Position numbers and translations under genes: made by a program
Notes under the pieces: model-generated
Told to the model about the DNA's origin: nothing
Database searches by the model: none
The model's input: the letters and a program-made list of their open reading frames with translations, nothing else
Shown: positions 1 to 6,743 of the stretch, piece by piece
How positions within the stretch are numbered: the first letter of the stretch is position 1
How the letters are laid out: each line of letters starts with the position of its first letter
Source of the DNA: Deltaproteobacteria bacterium
GTDB taxonomy: Bacteria; Desulfobacterota; Deferrimicrobia; Deferrimicrobiales; Deferrimicrobiaceae
DNA: 23,136 bases
Assembly: GCA_003105225.1 (NCBI GenBank)
Contig: PQAK01000124.1
Location: 1 to 23,136 of the forward strand
Reading direction: 5' to 3'

Positions 1-604
1 CGAACTGGACCGCGCCCATCCCCAGATAGAGGGGAGCCGGACGCAGACCGTAGGCGGCGGCGATATATCCCGACGCAAGCGCTGTTACGGCGACGGCGAA
101 ATACCCGGAGAACTCGTTCAAGCCCATCGCCAGTCCCCTCCGCTGGGGCCCCACCAGGTCGATTTTCATGATGACGGTGGTTGACCAGCAAAGTCCCTGG
201 TTGATGCCCAGGAGGAAGTTGGCGACCGTGACCCACCCCCAGGACGGGGCCCACATCAGAATAAAGGGTACGGGCAGCCCGACGATCCAACCGCCCACAA
301 GGAGCCTTTTCCGCCCGATCCGGTCGGAGAACCTGCCCGCGGCAAGGTTGGTGAACGCCTTGACGAAACCGAATCCGACAATGAACGAGAGGATGACGCT
401 TTTGGAAACCAGCCCGAACTCCTGCTCCGCGATGAGAGGCAGGATCACCCGCTCCAGCCCGACCATTCCTCCAACGAAGGCGTTGACCAGGACCAGGAGC
501 GAGAACTGCGCGAGGTTTTGCCGAAGCCCCAGGACCGGTTCGGGATCCGGGGCGGTCGGAATATTCGCCTTGTCCGCCGTATGATCCGGCACGACTCCCT
601 CCAT
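1..604 (-). CDS. MFS transporter, N-terminal part (runs off the window)
   Basis: The minus-strand reading frame is open from an ATG at 604 to the left edge, about 201 codons without a stop. The translation is strongly hydrophobic with an N-terminal cytoplasmic stretch, then helices such as FSLLVLVNAFVGG. It carries the MFS loop 2-3 signature, here GRFSDRIGRKR at roughly residues 80-90. A major facilitator of about 400 residues is expected, so roughly the first half is present. The start ATG overlaps by one base the TGA of the preceding remnant frame, which suggests translational coupling. It lies downstream of an ArsR-type repressor, so it may be the efflux pump that repressor controls. The substrate cannot be told from this half. 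Family assignment is firm; function is not. Confidence 0.85.
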   Translation of the reverse strand, partial: MEGVVPDHTADKANIPTAPDPEPVLGLRQNLAQFSLLVLVNAFVGGMVGLERVILPLIAEQEFGLVSKSVILSFIVGFGFVKAFTNLAAGRFSDRIGRKRLLVGGWIVGLPVPFILMWAPSWGWVTVANFLLGINQGLCWSTTVIMKIDLVGPQRRGLAMGLNEFSGYFAVAVTALASGYIAAAYGLRPAPLYLGMGAVQF

Positions 605-835
605 CAGAACGTCACGACGCGGTTGGACTTCCGGATCCGCTCATGGAGATCTTCCACCGCAAACTTCATTTCCCCTCCCCTTTTTCGAAATCGTCCCCGC
701 GCGTCGCCATGGCGTTGGTAATGTGGGCCAGGCAGACAATCGGTTTCCCGACGGCGGGCCGCCTCCGGCAGGTTTCCCGGCAGGAAAACCGGCGGCTCGG
801 CAGGGTCGTAATCGAGGAGGGGGGAGCGGAATCCG
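605..835 (-). pseudogene. Decayed gene remnant spread over several frames, possibly nucleoside-phosphorylase-like C-terminus
   Basis: Between the ArsR stop and the MFS start, protein-like sequence is split over frames. One frame reads YDPAEPPVFLPGNLPEAARR. The next reads GKPIVCLAHITNAM followed by GDDFEKGE. A third, starting at an ATG near 669, reads MKFAVEDLHERIRKSNR and stops at 604. Joining them needs two single-base indels, the second within the A/G-rich run near 672-690. The C-x-AHITN-x-M...DFEKGE pattern recalls, from memory, the C-terminal part of some nucleoside phosphorylase family proteins; this is a weak resemblance. The piece is only about 75 residues, so even when repaired it would be a fragment. 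A short intact 21-codon frame (604-669) could alternatively act as a leader for the MFS gene. Confidence 0.4.
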
Positions 836-1191
836 TCAACCACGGGATGCCACCGGTTTTCTCTTCGCCCGCTCCTTCTCCCGATCGATCTGCTCCTTCG
901 TCTTGCGGATGACCGGGAAGTCCGCGGCCAGCGGATCGAGGATTCCATCCACCAGTTTCGGTCGGCACAGGTAGTAGCAGCGCAACGCTCCGTCCTGGGC
1001 GAAGTCCACGAGCTTCGCGTTGCGCAGGACAGTCAGGTGTTGCGAAATGTTGACCTGGGTGACGGGAAGGATCTCCTCCATGTCCGTCACGCACCGCGTC
1101 CCCTTGCGCAACTCGGAAAGGATCTGCAGCCGTGTAGGGGGGCGAAAGCTTTCAGCAGATCGGCCCATTCGTATGCGCGATCGGCGTTCAT
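836..1191 (-). CDS. ArsR-family transcriptional repressor with apparent frameshift near the 5' end
   Basis: This is a winged-helix repressor of the ArsR family: PPTRLQILSELRKG (helices 2-3), NISQHLTVLRNAKLV (recognition helix) and GALRCYYLCRP (wing). The natural start appears to be the ATG at 1191, directly behind a GGAGGGG ribosome binding site. It reads MNADRAYEWADLLKAFA, but that frame leaves the domain at a run of six C (1135-1140). The remaining domain lies in the neighbouring frame, which could only start at 1168 without a ribosome binding site and would lose helix 1. One extra C would restore a continuous protein of about 118 residues. Cysteines at GTRCVT and RCYYLC could sense thiol, sulfide or metal, as in SqrR/BigR-type proteins; this is inference. 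The MFS transporter downstream is the likely target. The frameshift may be a homopolymer error. Confidence 0.8.
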
Positions 1192-1207
1192 ATCCCCTCC
1201 ATATAGA

Positions 1208-1227
1208 ATATTAGAATGTTCTTATAT
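1208..1227. promoter_or_regulatory. Putative ArsR operator (palindrome)
   Basis: The sequence ATATTAGAA-TG-TTCTTATAT is a 9-bp inverted repeat with one mismatch and a 2-bp spacer. It sits 17 bp upstream of the ArsR start codon, in the shared region between the repressor and the divergent sigma factor. On the minus strand it overlaps or directly follows a possible -10 (GATATA/TATAAG) placed behind a TTGCTT -35. Size, AT-rich symmetry and position fit ArsR-family autoregulation. Confidence 0.7.
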
Positions 1228-1304
1228 CATGTATGGTGCGGTAAAAAGCAAGAAGTTGGGGCGTCAGGGACGAAACCCCGGGGCCCGTGGGGCCGATATT
1301 TATT

Positions 1305-1332
1305 GGTAACATTCCGGGGACTTCGCTATCTC
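1305..1332 (+). promoter_or_regulatory. Possible ECF-type promoter of the sigma factor gene
   Basis: GGTAAC, 16 bp, then TATCTC lies about 25 bp upstream of the sigma factor ATG. An AAC-containing -35 element is typical of promoters read by ECF sigma factors, which often drive their own genes. The -10 is not diagnostic, so this is a weak call. Confidence 0.25.
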
Positions 1333-1356
1333 TATACCGGGGAGTAAAGAGCGAAG

Positions 1357-2025
1357 ATGCCGAAAGAGGAAATAGATCTTTTACGGAAGTCTGCGCGGGG
1401 CGATGCCGCATCGTTTGGGGAAATCATCCGGAAGTATCAGTACCTCGTCTACGCGGCGGCGCTTCAAATCGTAAAGGACCCCGCAGCCGCCCAGGACGTC
1501 GCCCAGGAGACCTTCATCGCCGCGTTTGCAACGCTGAAAGATCTCCGGTCGATGGAAGCGTTTCCGTCCTGGCTGCGGAGAATCGCCCGCAGCAAGGCTC
1601 TCGCCTGGCGGAAGGAGCAGGACCGTTTTGCGCCGCTGGAAGACGCAGGGGTCCTGCCGTCGCCGGTCGAGGCGTCCGAAATGGAGAAGAATGACGAACG
1701 CAACGAGGCGGAAGCGTTCCAGGCGGAGGTCCGCAAGGTCGTCTCATCCCTTTCGGATGCGCTTCGGTTTCCCCTTCTGCTTTGTTACCTCGATGGGGTT
1801 CCCACGGCAGAGGCTGCCCGGTTCCTCGGCATCAAGGAGGGTACCGTCCGGAAACGGCTTCACGACGGGAAGAAGAAGCTCCAGGAGCGGATTGTCAGGA
1901 TGGCGGAAAAGACGATGCAGGAGGTTCGCCTCCCGCGGGACTTCGCGAGGCGGTGCATCTGCGGATGCAGGCGCTCGCGGCAGTCGCAAGAGAAAGAAAC
2001 CGGGAACCGGTCGGGAAGGAGGTGA
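1357..2025 (+). CDS. ECF-type RNA polymerase sigma factor with C-terminal Cys-x-Cys-x-Cys tail
   Basis: A 222-residue sigma-70-family protein. Region 2 covers about residues 20-85 (YLVYAAALQIVKDPAAAQDV, then FIAAF...FPSWLRRIARSKA). Region 4 covers about 125-180, with the helix-turn-helix VPTAEAARFLGIKEGTVRKR. A linker of about 40 residues separates them. Beyond region 4 a 40-residue basic tail contains RCICGC, with Cys at 200, 202 and 204. Cys-rich tails in some ECF factors (for example CorE of Myxococcus) sense metals. No anti-sigma gene with a membrane segment is adjacent, which fits tail-based control, though that is inference. The stop codon lies inside the ribosome binding site of the next small gene, so both should be co-translated. 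Confidence 0.88.
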   Translation: MPKEEIDLLRKSARGDAASFGEIIRKYQYLVYAAALQIVKDPAAAQDVAQETFIAAFATLKDLRSMEAFPSWLRRIARSKALAWRKEQDRFAPLEDAGVLPSPVEASEMEKNDERNEAEAFQAEVRKVVSSLSDALRFPLLLCYLDGVPTAEAARFLGIKEGTVRKRLHDGKKKLQERIVRMAEKTMQEVRLPRDFARRCICGCRRSRQSQEKETGNRSGRR

Positions 2026-2030
2026 TCCTG

Positions 2031-2138
2031 TTGGCCAAGAAGGAAAACTGCGGGTGCGGGTGCGTCCCGCCGGGAAAAACCAGCAAATCAAACACCAAGT
2101 CGGAAAAGACGAAAGCGATGAAAAAGCCGGCAAAGTAA
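2031..2138 (+). CDS. Small Cys-rich (CGCGC) basic protein, 35 residues, unknown function
   Basis: A perfect GGAGGTG ribosome binding site (2018-2024) lies 6 bases before a TTG at 2031. The frame runs 35 residues to TAA at 2138: AKKENCGCGCVPPGKTSK, then a Lys/Ser/Thr-rich tail. The C-x-C-x-C cluster is the only notable element, and the rest is low-complexity and basic. It begins 5 bp after the sigma factor stop and is followed by a terminator, so the pair forms a complete transcription unit. The cluster mirrors the CICGC in the sigma factor tail. Both might bind the same metal, or the small protein might act on the sigma factor. I do not recognise a characterised family. Confidence 0.6.
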   Translation: MAKKENCGCGCVPPGKTSKSNTKSEKTKAMKKPAK

Positions 2139-2150
2139 GGAAAACCGTTA

Positions 2151-2191
2151 CCGGGAGAGAGGGCCCCCAAAATAGGGCCCTCTTCTCCCGG
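2151..2191. terminator. Strong hairpin terminator between convergent genes
   Basis: CCGGGAGAGAGGGCCC and GGGCCCTCTTCTCCCGG pair almost completely (about 15-16 bp, one bulged base) around an 8-base loop. It lies between the small CGCGC gene and the convergent lipoprotein gene. The T-rich flank is on the minus-strand side (GGTTTTCC), with no T tract on the plus side. It probably serves both directions. Confidence 0.85.
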
Positions 2192-2219
2192 CGTCCGGTT
2201 CTCTTCAAGAAGGCATCGG

Positions 2220-3704
2220 TTACTTCATGCCGATTCCGAGCTGGTACCCCCCGTTTCCGTCCGTGTACGTCGCGACCATGAAGTCCTTTGCGGAATTCAT
2301 GAATCCGGAGTACGTTTGAAGCGTCGTCTGGCTCATCATCCCCCCGCCCATGCCCATTCCGCTCATGGTGACAATGCCGGACGAATTCATTGCGAACGTC
2401 CCCGGCTGCATGGAGAACGCTCCCGTCCGTCCCATCATGCCGTTGAACGTGGCCTGTCCGTCGGATTCCATCACCATCTGGCCGAAGTTCCAGTTCGTAT
2501 CGTTCGGGCTGCCGGAAACGACCGCGTGCTGCATCCAGTCCCCCAGGAGATCGGTCGTGGAATAGGACACCCCCGTGGCGGTTCTCGTCAGGACCATCAG
2601 GTCGTAATGTCCGCCCGCGTCGGTTTTCGAAAAGACCATGAAATTTTTATCCTGGGACATGACCCCATAGAGGGTGGCATCCCCGGCGGAGGAGACGATC
2701 CCGTTAGCGTTCAGGGACATAAAGAAAGAGCTTCCGGCTTCACTCATGTCGTTATTGCTGGTTTGAATGGCGGTAATCACCGCGGTGCCGGGGGAACCCA
2801 TCGTCATCGTTCCGGACGCCCAACCGGACGTCGTGTTGTCGCCGCCGGCGGTAAGCCGGTGGAAGTTCCAGGTTCCGAACAGATCGCCCTGCGCAAATGC
2901 GCCTCCCCGCTTCTGGAAGATCATCAAGGCGCTGCCGCCCGTGTTGTCCGTCCAGGTTGCCGCCATCATGGTTTTGTCCTTCGACAGGAAGCCGTGAAAG
3001 GTATTGTCGTTGTCCATCCTGACGATGCCGCAGGGGAACATCGCGAACGGAACGTTGTCCATGGACGGCCAGGGCATGCCGTTCCGGACCAGGGAAGTCA
3101 TCGCGCCGATCCCCGTGTTATCCATGGAAAGTGCGCCGTGCATCCAGCCGGTGGTTCCCGAGGTGGTCAGAGAGTTGAAGTTCCAGGTCCCCTGCAGGTC
3201 CCCCATGGAAAAGGCCGCGCCGGAAAGGGAAGGCGGAATCGACCGGTTCTCGCCTCCCGCCATCACGCCGGAATACGTCATGGGGCTGTTTGCGGGAAAA
3301 GCGGTCCCCTTGGTGAAATCCGGACGGACCATACCGAGGTCGATGGTCCGGCCGTTCGCGGCGCTTGTCATTTCGAACACGTTCGTCGACCCCATGTAGA
3401 CGGGGTAGATTCTCCCGGCATTCCCCGCCCCCTCGTTCTCCATCAGGTAGAACCGGTAAGCGTTCCCCGTCGGCAGGGTCATGCTGAAGGTCTTCGGGCT
3501 GCCGGAGGCCGTTGCGCGTCCCGCTTCGAAACCCGTGCCGTTGTCGACTGCAACGACCACCGATCCGGATACCTGCCCCTGGATCGTGGCGGTTCCTGCA
3601 CCGGGGACGTCAGCCGTACCACCGCCCCCTCCTCCACATGCCGCAAGCGCCAAGGCCATCACCGAGATGAAAAGAAACCCCTTGATCCTTCTTATTCCCT
3701 TCAT
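2220..3704 (-). CDS. Exported lipoprotein with three tandem ~110-residue repeats
   Basis: The chosen start, an ATG at 3704, has a GGGAGGAAGG ribosome binding site and gives 494 residues beginning with a lipoprotein signal peptide. The lipobox LAAC places the lipidated Cys at 23, followed by six Gly. Residues 35-130 resemble a small beta domain (GTATIQGQVSGSVVVAVDNG). Residues 166-270, 271-378 and 379-494 are three diverged copies of one unit. Each begins like GDLQGTWNF/GDLFGTWNF/TDLLGDW, has a middle GIV strand, and ends with DKTMMAATWTD-type strands and GG. The repeats are beta-rich with many Gly, Thr and Met, suggesting a calycin-like or propeller-like surface protein. The family is not recognised. 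It is third in a run with a beta-barrel and another exported protein behind the two-component system, with a 91-bp gap before it. Confidence 0.8.
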   Translation of the reverse strand: MKGIRRIKGFLFISVMALALAACGGGGGGTADVPGAGTATIQGQVSGSVVVAVDNGTGFEAGRATASGSPKTFSMTLPTGNAYRFYLMENEGAGNAGRIYPVYMGSTNVFEMTSAANGRTIDLGMVRPDFTKGTAFPANSPMTYSGVMAGGENRSIPPSLSGAAFSMGDLQGTWNFNSLTTSGTTGWMHGALSMDNTGIGAMTSLVRNGMPWPSMDNVPFAMFPCGIVRMDNDNTFHGFLSKDKTMMAATWTDNTGGSALMIFQKRGGAFAQGDLFGTWNFHRLTAGGDNTTSGWASGTMTMGSPGTAVITAIQTSNNDMSEAGSSFFMSLNANGIVSSAGDATLYGVMSQDKNFMVFSKTDAGGHYDLMVLTRTATGVSYSTTDLLGDWMQHAVVSGSPNDTNWNFGQMVMESDGQATFNGMMGRTGAFSMQPGTFAMNSSGIVTMSGMGMGGGMMSQTTLQTYSGFMNSAKDFMVATYTDGNGGYQLGIGMK

Positions 3705-3795
3705 TCCTTCCTCCCCGTAAAACGATTTGTGATGCTTCCTGTTTCTTGTTGCGTCCTGTTTCCGGATGTTTCCTGGCCTGTTGCTCCGGCCAACG

Positions 3796-4638
3796 TCAAA
3801 AACGATATCCGACTCCCAGAAACCCGGCATGGGACGGGCTGGATCCGAGGTCCCCTCGTCTATCGGTGAAGGTGTAGCTGGCCACGGAAAAGACCGACTT
3901 CGTCCAGTCGATCCCCGCCGTGACCCCAACGGCGTGACGGTCCACGCGCTCCCGGATCACCTCGGTCCCGAAAACGGTGGAAAACATCGGATGCATTCCC
4001 TCGAAGCCGCCCGTCCCTCCGGTCGGCAAGGAGGAGGTTCCCACGGACCGGAACGAATCCCCCCGGGAAAATTCGTACCCAAGCTCCGTATAGACGGTGC
4101 GCGTCCAGTTCCGGCCGAGAAAAGCCCCCAGCGCATGCTCCGTGAAGGAGAACGTGTCGGAATCCGCCCGGCTGTCCGTGTAGGCGTAGTACTCTCCCAG
4201 GTAGAAATCGGAGGGGAGTTGCTGCCTGAACAATAGCTTTCCCCCGAAGGCGACCGCCGACTGGTTGGAGTCCCGCACTCCCTTTGCCTGGAGAAAAGGA
4301 GCCGCCGTGATCGTCCAGCCGGGGCGGTAGAAATAGACCAGGCCGGGAGAAATGGTGACCGCCGCATAATCGAGATCGTTCAGACTCGCATAGGCGGCTG
4401 CTTCCCCCACCGCCGAAAACGACCAGTCCAGCCGGGTCTCGCCCGAAGGTTCCCGGTTATATGCAACGTATCCCAGGAGATACTCGTCGCTCTCTCCGCC
4501 GGAGATCGACCTGCTTACGTTCGTGTCGAACCCCGCCTTGGCTCCCGTTTCCCATCCGGCGAACACGAGGCCCGCTTCCGGGACGGAAACCAGTGCGACA
4601 ACACCCAAACAAAATGCGAGCCTGCGGATCAGGAACAT
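3796..4638 (-). CDS. Outer-membrane beta-barrel protein
   Basis: A 280-residue protein from the ATG at 4638 (AAGGAAGG and GAGG upstream), with a signal peptide MFLIRRLAFCLGVVALVSV and likely cleavage after VFA near residue 27. The rest alternates polar and aromatic residues in the manner of transmembrane beta strands (LDWSFSAVGEAAAYASL, YLGEYYAYTDSRAD, RTVYTELGYEFSRGDSF). It ends in VGYRF, the aromatic C-terminus recognised by the BAM machinery. Length fits a 10-14 strand barrel. It lies 38 bp downstream of the Gly/Met-rich exported protein and upstream of the repeat lipoprotein, so the three may form one envelope assembly. No specific family was recognised. Confidence 0.8.
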   Translation of the reverse strand: MFLIRRLAFCLGVVALVSVPEAGLVFAGWETGAKAGFDTNVSRSISGGESDEYLLGYVAYNREPSGETRLDWSFSAVGEAAAYASLNDLDYAAVTISPGLVYFYRPGWTITAAPFLQAKGVRDSNQSAVAFGGKLLFRQQLPSDFYLGEYYAYTDSRADSDTFSFTEHALGAFLGRNWTRTVYTELGYEFSRGDSFRSVGTSSLPTGGTGGFEGMHPMFSTVFGTEVIRERVDRHAVGVTAGIDWTKSVFSVASYTFTDRRGDLGSSPSHAGFLGVGYRF

Positions 4639-4676
4639 TCCTCGTTTCCTTCCTTGACACTGGATGGACCGGTGAT

Positions 4677-5258
4677 TTACCGACGCCGACCGCCCATGCC
4701 GCCCATTCCGGCCGGACCGCTTCCCATTCCTCCGCCCCCGCGCATGGGGGAGCCGTAGCTGCCCGGAGCTCCCATCCCGCCCGCCTTGGGACCTTTCCAG
4801 AGCGGGAACCCGTCGTCGTCGCGCAGGTCCATGGACCGGCCCGACGACCCGATCCGGATCCGCTGGGCGATGACGTACAGATTCGCGTCTCGGCCAAGCG
4901 TCTTGGAACCGCGGACCCGAATTTCCGTGCCGTCGGGAAGATCGGCGCTCAGGTCCTTCCAGAACCATTTCGGCGAAGCCAGAACCGTGTAGGTTTCCTT
5001 TCCGGTTTCCAGCCGGAACCGCACCGGCCCGCGCTCCGGAACGGAAAGGCCGTACGCTTTTCCACGGACCTCTCCCACCGTGTTCGGGTCGAACCCGCCG
5101 GGATAACGAATGCCGCTTCCCTCCAGCACCGTATCGCTTTCTTGCGCCTGCGCCGATTCGAGCGCCGGGGGAAGGAATGCGGTCACCCAGAAAAGAAGCA
5201 ACAATGCGGGAAGTCCCGCCCTTCTGATCTTCGGGATTGTGAGGCTATCGGTTCGCAT
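4677..5258 (-). CDS. Exported Gly/Met-rich protein with possible OB-fold domain
   Basis: From the ATG at 5258 the product is 193 residues. It has a signal peptide (RAGLPALLLLFWVTAFLPP, cleavage near AQA|QE at about 38-40) and a domain at about 45-140 with beta strands (GEVRGKAYGLSV, GPVRFRLETGKETYTVLA, DGTEIRVRGSKTLG, NLYVIAQRIRI). This spacing resembles an OB fold; it is a visual judgement only. The last 30 residues are Gly, Met and Pro rich (GGMGAPGSYGSPMRGGGGMG, ending GRRR). An earlier ATG at 5288 would lie inside the sigma-54 promoter described separately, so 5258 is preferred. That leaves only about 3 transcribed bases before the ATG, so the real start might even be internal. The gene heads the three-gene exported cluster. 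Confidence 0.72.
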   Translation of the reverse strand: MRTDSLTIPKIRRAGLPALLLLFWVTAFLPPALESAQAQESDTVLEGSGIRYPGGFDPNTVGEVRGKAYGLSVPERGPVRFRLETGKETYTVLASPKWFWKDLSADLPDGTEIRVRGSKTLGRDANLYVIAQRIRIGSSGRSMDLRDDDGFPLWKGPKAGGMGAPGSYGSPMRGGGGMGSGPAGMGGMGGRRR

Positions 5259-5272
5259 GGCCACCGAAGAGA

Positions 5273-5287
5273 GCAAGGAGGATGCCA
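5273..5287 (-). promoter_or_regulatory. Sigma-54 (-24/-12) promoter
   Basis: On the minus strand TGGCATCCTCCTTGC matches the sigma-54 consensus TGGCAC-N5-TTGC, with GG and GC separated by exactly 10 bases. It points to the exported Gly/Met-rich gene. Transcription would start near 5261. It lies about 100 bp from the paired palindromes at 5371-5408 and downstream of a gene for a sigma-54 activator, which is the expected architecture. Confidence 0.7.
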
Positions 5288-5370
5288 TCCGTGCCTGGAG
5301 AATGAATCCGGCGAAATCGAAGAGGATTTATTGCCGTTCCCGAATCCTTCCGGAGCTTCCTGCGGCGAGG

Positions 5371-5408
5371 GTGCGCAATCCCTGCACATCGGTGCGCAAA
5401 GTTTGCAC
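5371..5408. promoter_or_regulatory. Two tandem palindromic enhancer (UAS) sites for the NtrC-type activator
   Basis: GTGCGCAATCCCTGCAC (5371-5387) and GTGCGCAAAGTTTGCAC (5392-5408) are two copies of one 17-bp site, identical at 13 of 17 positions. Each has GTGC...GCAC ends. Their starts are 21 bp apart, two helical turns, so they lie on the same face of the DNA. They occupy the gap just after the activator gene and about 100 bp upstream of the sigma-54 promoter, the normal place for enhancer sites. Confidence 0.72.
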
Positions 5409-5413
5409 TTCTC

Positions 5414-6742
5414 CTACAGACCGTACTCCTTGATCCGGTACTGGAGGGTGCGCAGGGAAATGCCCAGGATCCGCGCCGCCTGCTTGCGGTTCCCCCCCGA
5501 CGCATCGAGCACTTTCCGGATCGTTTCCCGTTCGTTCGCCTTGAGGACGCTTTCCGCGGGAACCGGGGGTGCGCTTATCGGTTCAAGGTTCAGGTGCTTC
5601 GCGTCGATCTCCCCGCGGGCGAGAATTACGGCGCGCTCGATCACGTTCTGCAATTCCCGGACGTTCCCCGGCCAGGGATAATTTTCAAGTGCCAGCCGCG
5701 CACCAGGGGAAAACCCGGCGATCGATTTGCCGACGGCGGCAGCGAACTTTTTCAGGAAATATGCCGCCAGCGGGAAAATGGCATCCCGGCGTTCCGCCAG
5801 GGACGGAAGGGCGATCGGAAAGACGTTCAGCCGGTAATAGAGATCCTCCCGGAACCGCCCCGCCGCGACTTCCTCCTTGAGGTCCTTGTTCGTCGCCGCG
5901 ACGATCCGTACATCCACGGAGATGGACCTCATTCCCCCCACCCGCTCGAACTCCCTCTCCTGAAGCACCCGGAGGAGCTTCACCTGGACGGCCGTGGAGA
6001 TCTCTCCGACTTCGTCGAGGAAGATCGTCCCCCCGTCGGCCAGCTCGAACCTTCCCTTCCGGGCGGCCACGGCCCCGGTGAAAGATCCCCGCTCATGCCC
6101 GAAGAGCTCGCTCTCCAGGAGGTTCTCCGCAAGGGCGGCGCAGTGGACGGCGACGAAGGCCCCTTTCCGCCGGGGGCTCAGATCATGGATCACCCTCGCG
6201 ATGAGTTCCTTCCCCGTCCCGCTCTGCCCCGTGACGAGCACGGTAGTCGGGGTGGGAGCCACGTCGTTCACCAGCTTCCGCGCCTGCTCCATTTTATCGC
6301 CGAGAAAAATCGTTTCCGCCGCGGGAAACTGCCTGCCCAGTTCCTCCGACAGGAGGGAGATTTTCGTTTCCGCCTCGGCTTCCCGAAGCACCCTCCCGAT
6401 GACATGGCGCAGTTCGTCGGGGTCGCGGAAAGGCTTGGTGAGGTAATCGGAGGCCCCGGCCTTCATCGCCTCCACGGCATTCCCGATGGAGCCATAGGCG
6501 GTAATGAGGATCCACCGGACATCGGGGCGCGCCTTCTTCCCCTCCTGCATCAAGGCCAACCCGGACATGTCCGGCATCCGCAGGTCGGTGATGACGAGGT
6601 CGAAATCGGCGCCGGAGAGTTTCGCGAGCCCCTCGGTGCCGTTCCTTGCCTCCTCGACCCCGTACCCTTCCTCCCGGAGGACGGAGGAGAGAAAGGAACG
6701 CATCCGTTCGTCGTCGTCGACGACCAGGATCCTTTTCGACAT
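5414..6742 (-). CDS. NtrC-family sigma-54-dependent response regulator
   Basis: A 442-residue three-domain activator of normal length. The receiver domain (1-120) has the acidic pocket VVDDDE, the phospho-acceptor Asp53 in DLVITDLRMPD, and the conserved Lys in YLTKPF. The AAA+ domain (about 140-375) has Walker A GQSGTGKE (172-179), the sigma-54 contact loop as GSFTGA (219-224) instead of GAFTGA, Walker B GGTIFLDE, and the PWPGNVREL motif. The C-terminal Fis-type helix-turn-helix (405-440) is NRKQAARILGISLRTLQYRI. Phosphorylated by the adjacent kinase, it should oligomerise on enhancer sites and open sigma-54 promoters. The start is one base after the kinase stop, so the two are translationally coupled. 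The likely target is the exported-protein cluster directly downstream. Confidence 0.95.
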   Translation of the reverse strand: MSKRILVVDDDERMRSFLSSVLREEGYGVEEARNGTEGLAKLSGADFDLVITDLRMPDMSGLALMQEGKKARPDVRWILITAYGSIGNAVEAMKAGASDYLTKPFRDPDELRHVIGRVLREAEAETKISLLSEELGRQFPAAETIFLGDKMEQARKLVNDVAPTPTTVLVTGQSGTGKELIARVIHDLSPRRKGAFVAVHCAALAENLLESELFGHERGSFTGAVAARKGRFELADGGTIFLDEVGEISTAVQVKLLRVLQEREFERVGGMRSISVDVRIVAATNKDLKEEVAAGRFREDLYYRLNVFPIALPSLAERRDAIFPLAAYFLKKFAAAVGKSIAGFSPGARLALENYPWPGNVRELQNVIERAVILARGEIDAKHLNLEPISAPPVPAESVLKANERETIRKVLDASGGNRKQAARILGISLRTLQYRIKEYGL

Positions 6743-6743
6743 T

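Noticed and set aside
1255..1300. GC-rich self-complementary runs (GGGGCGTC, CCCCGGGG) upstream of the sigma factor as a terminator
   Set aside because: Pairings are short, mutually overlapping and without a T tract.
2316..3869. A 517-codon open frame on the plus strand, antisense to the repeat lipoprotein
   Set aside because: It is a shadow of GC-rich codon structure: the product is a His/Arg/Gly-rich low-complexity string without domains, while the minus strand has a signal peptide, lipobox, repeats and ribosome binding site.
5330..5365. GG-N11-GC on the minus strand (GGATTCGGGAACGGC) as a sigma-54 promoter
   Set aside because: Spacing is one base off the strict GG-N10-GC rule, and a correct consensus promoter exists at 5273-5287.
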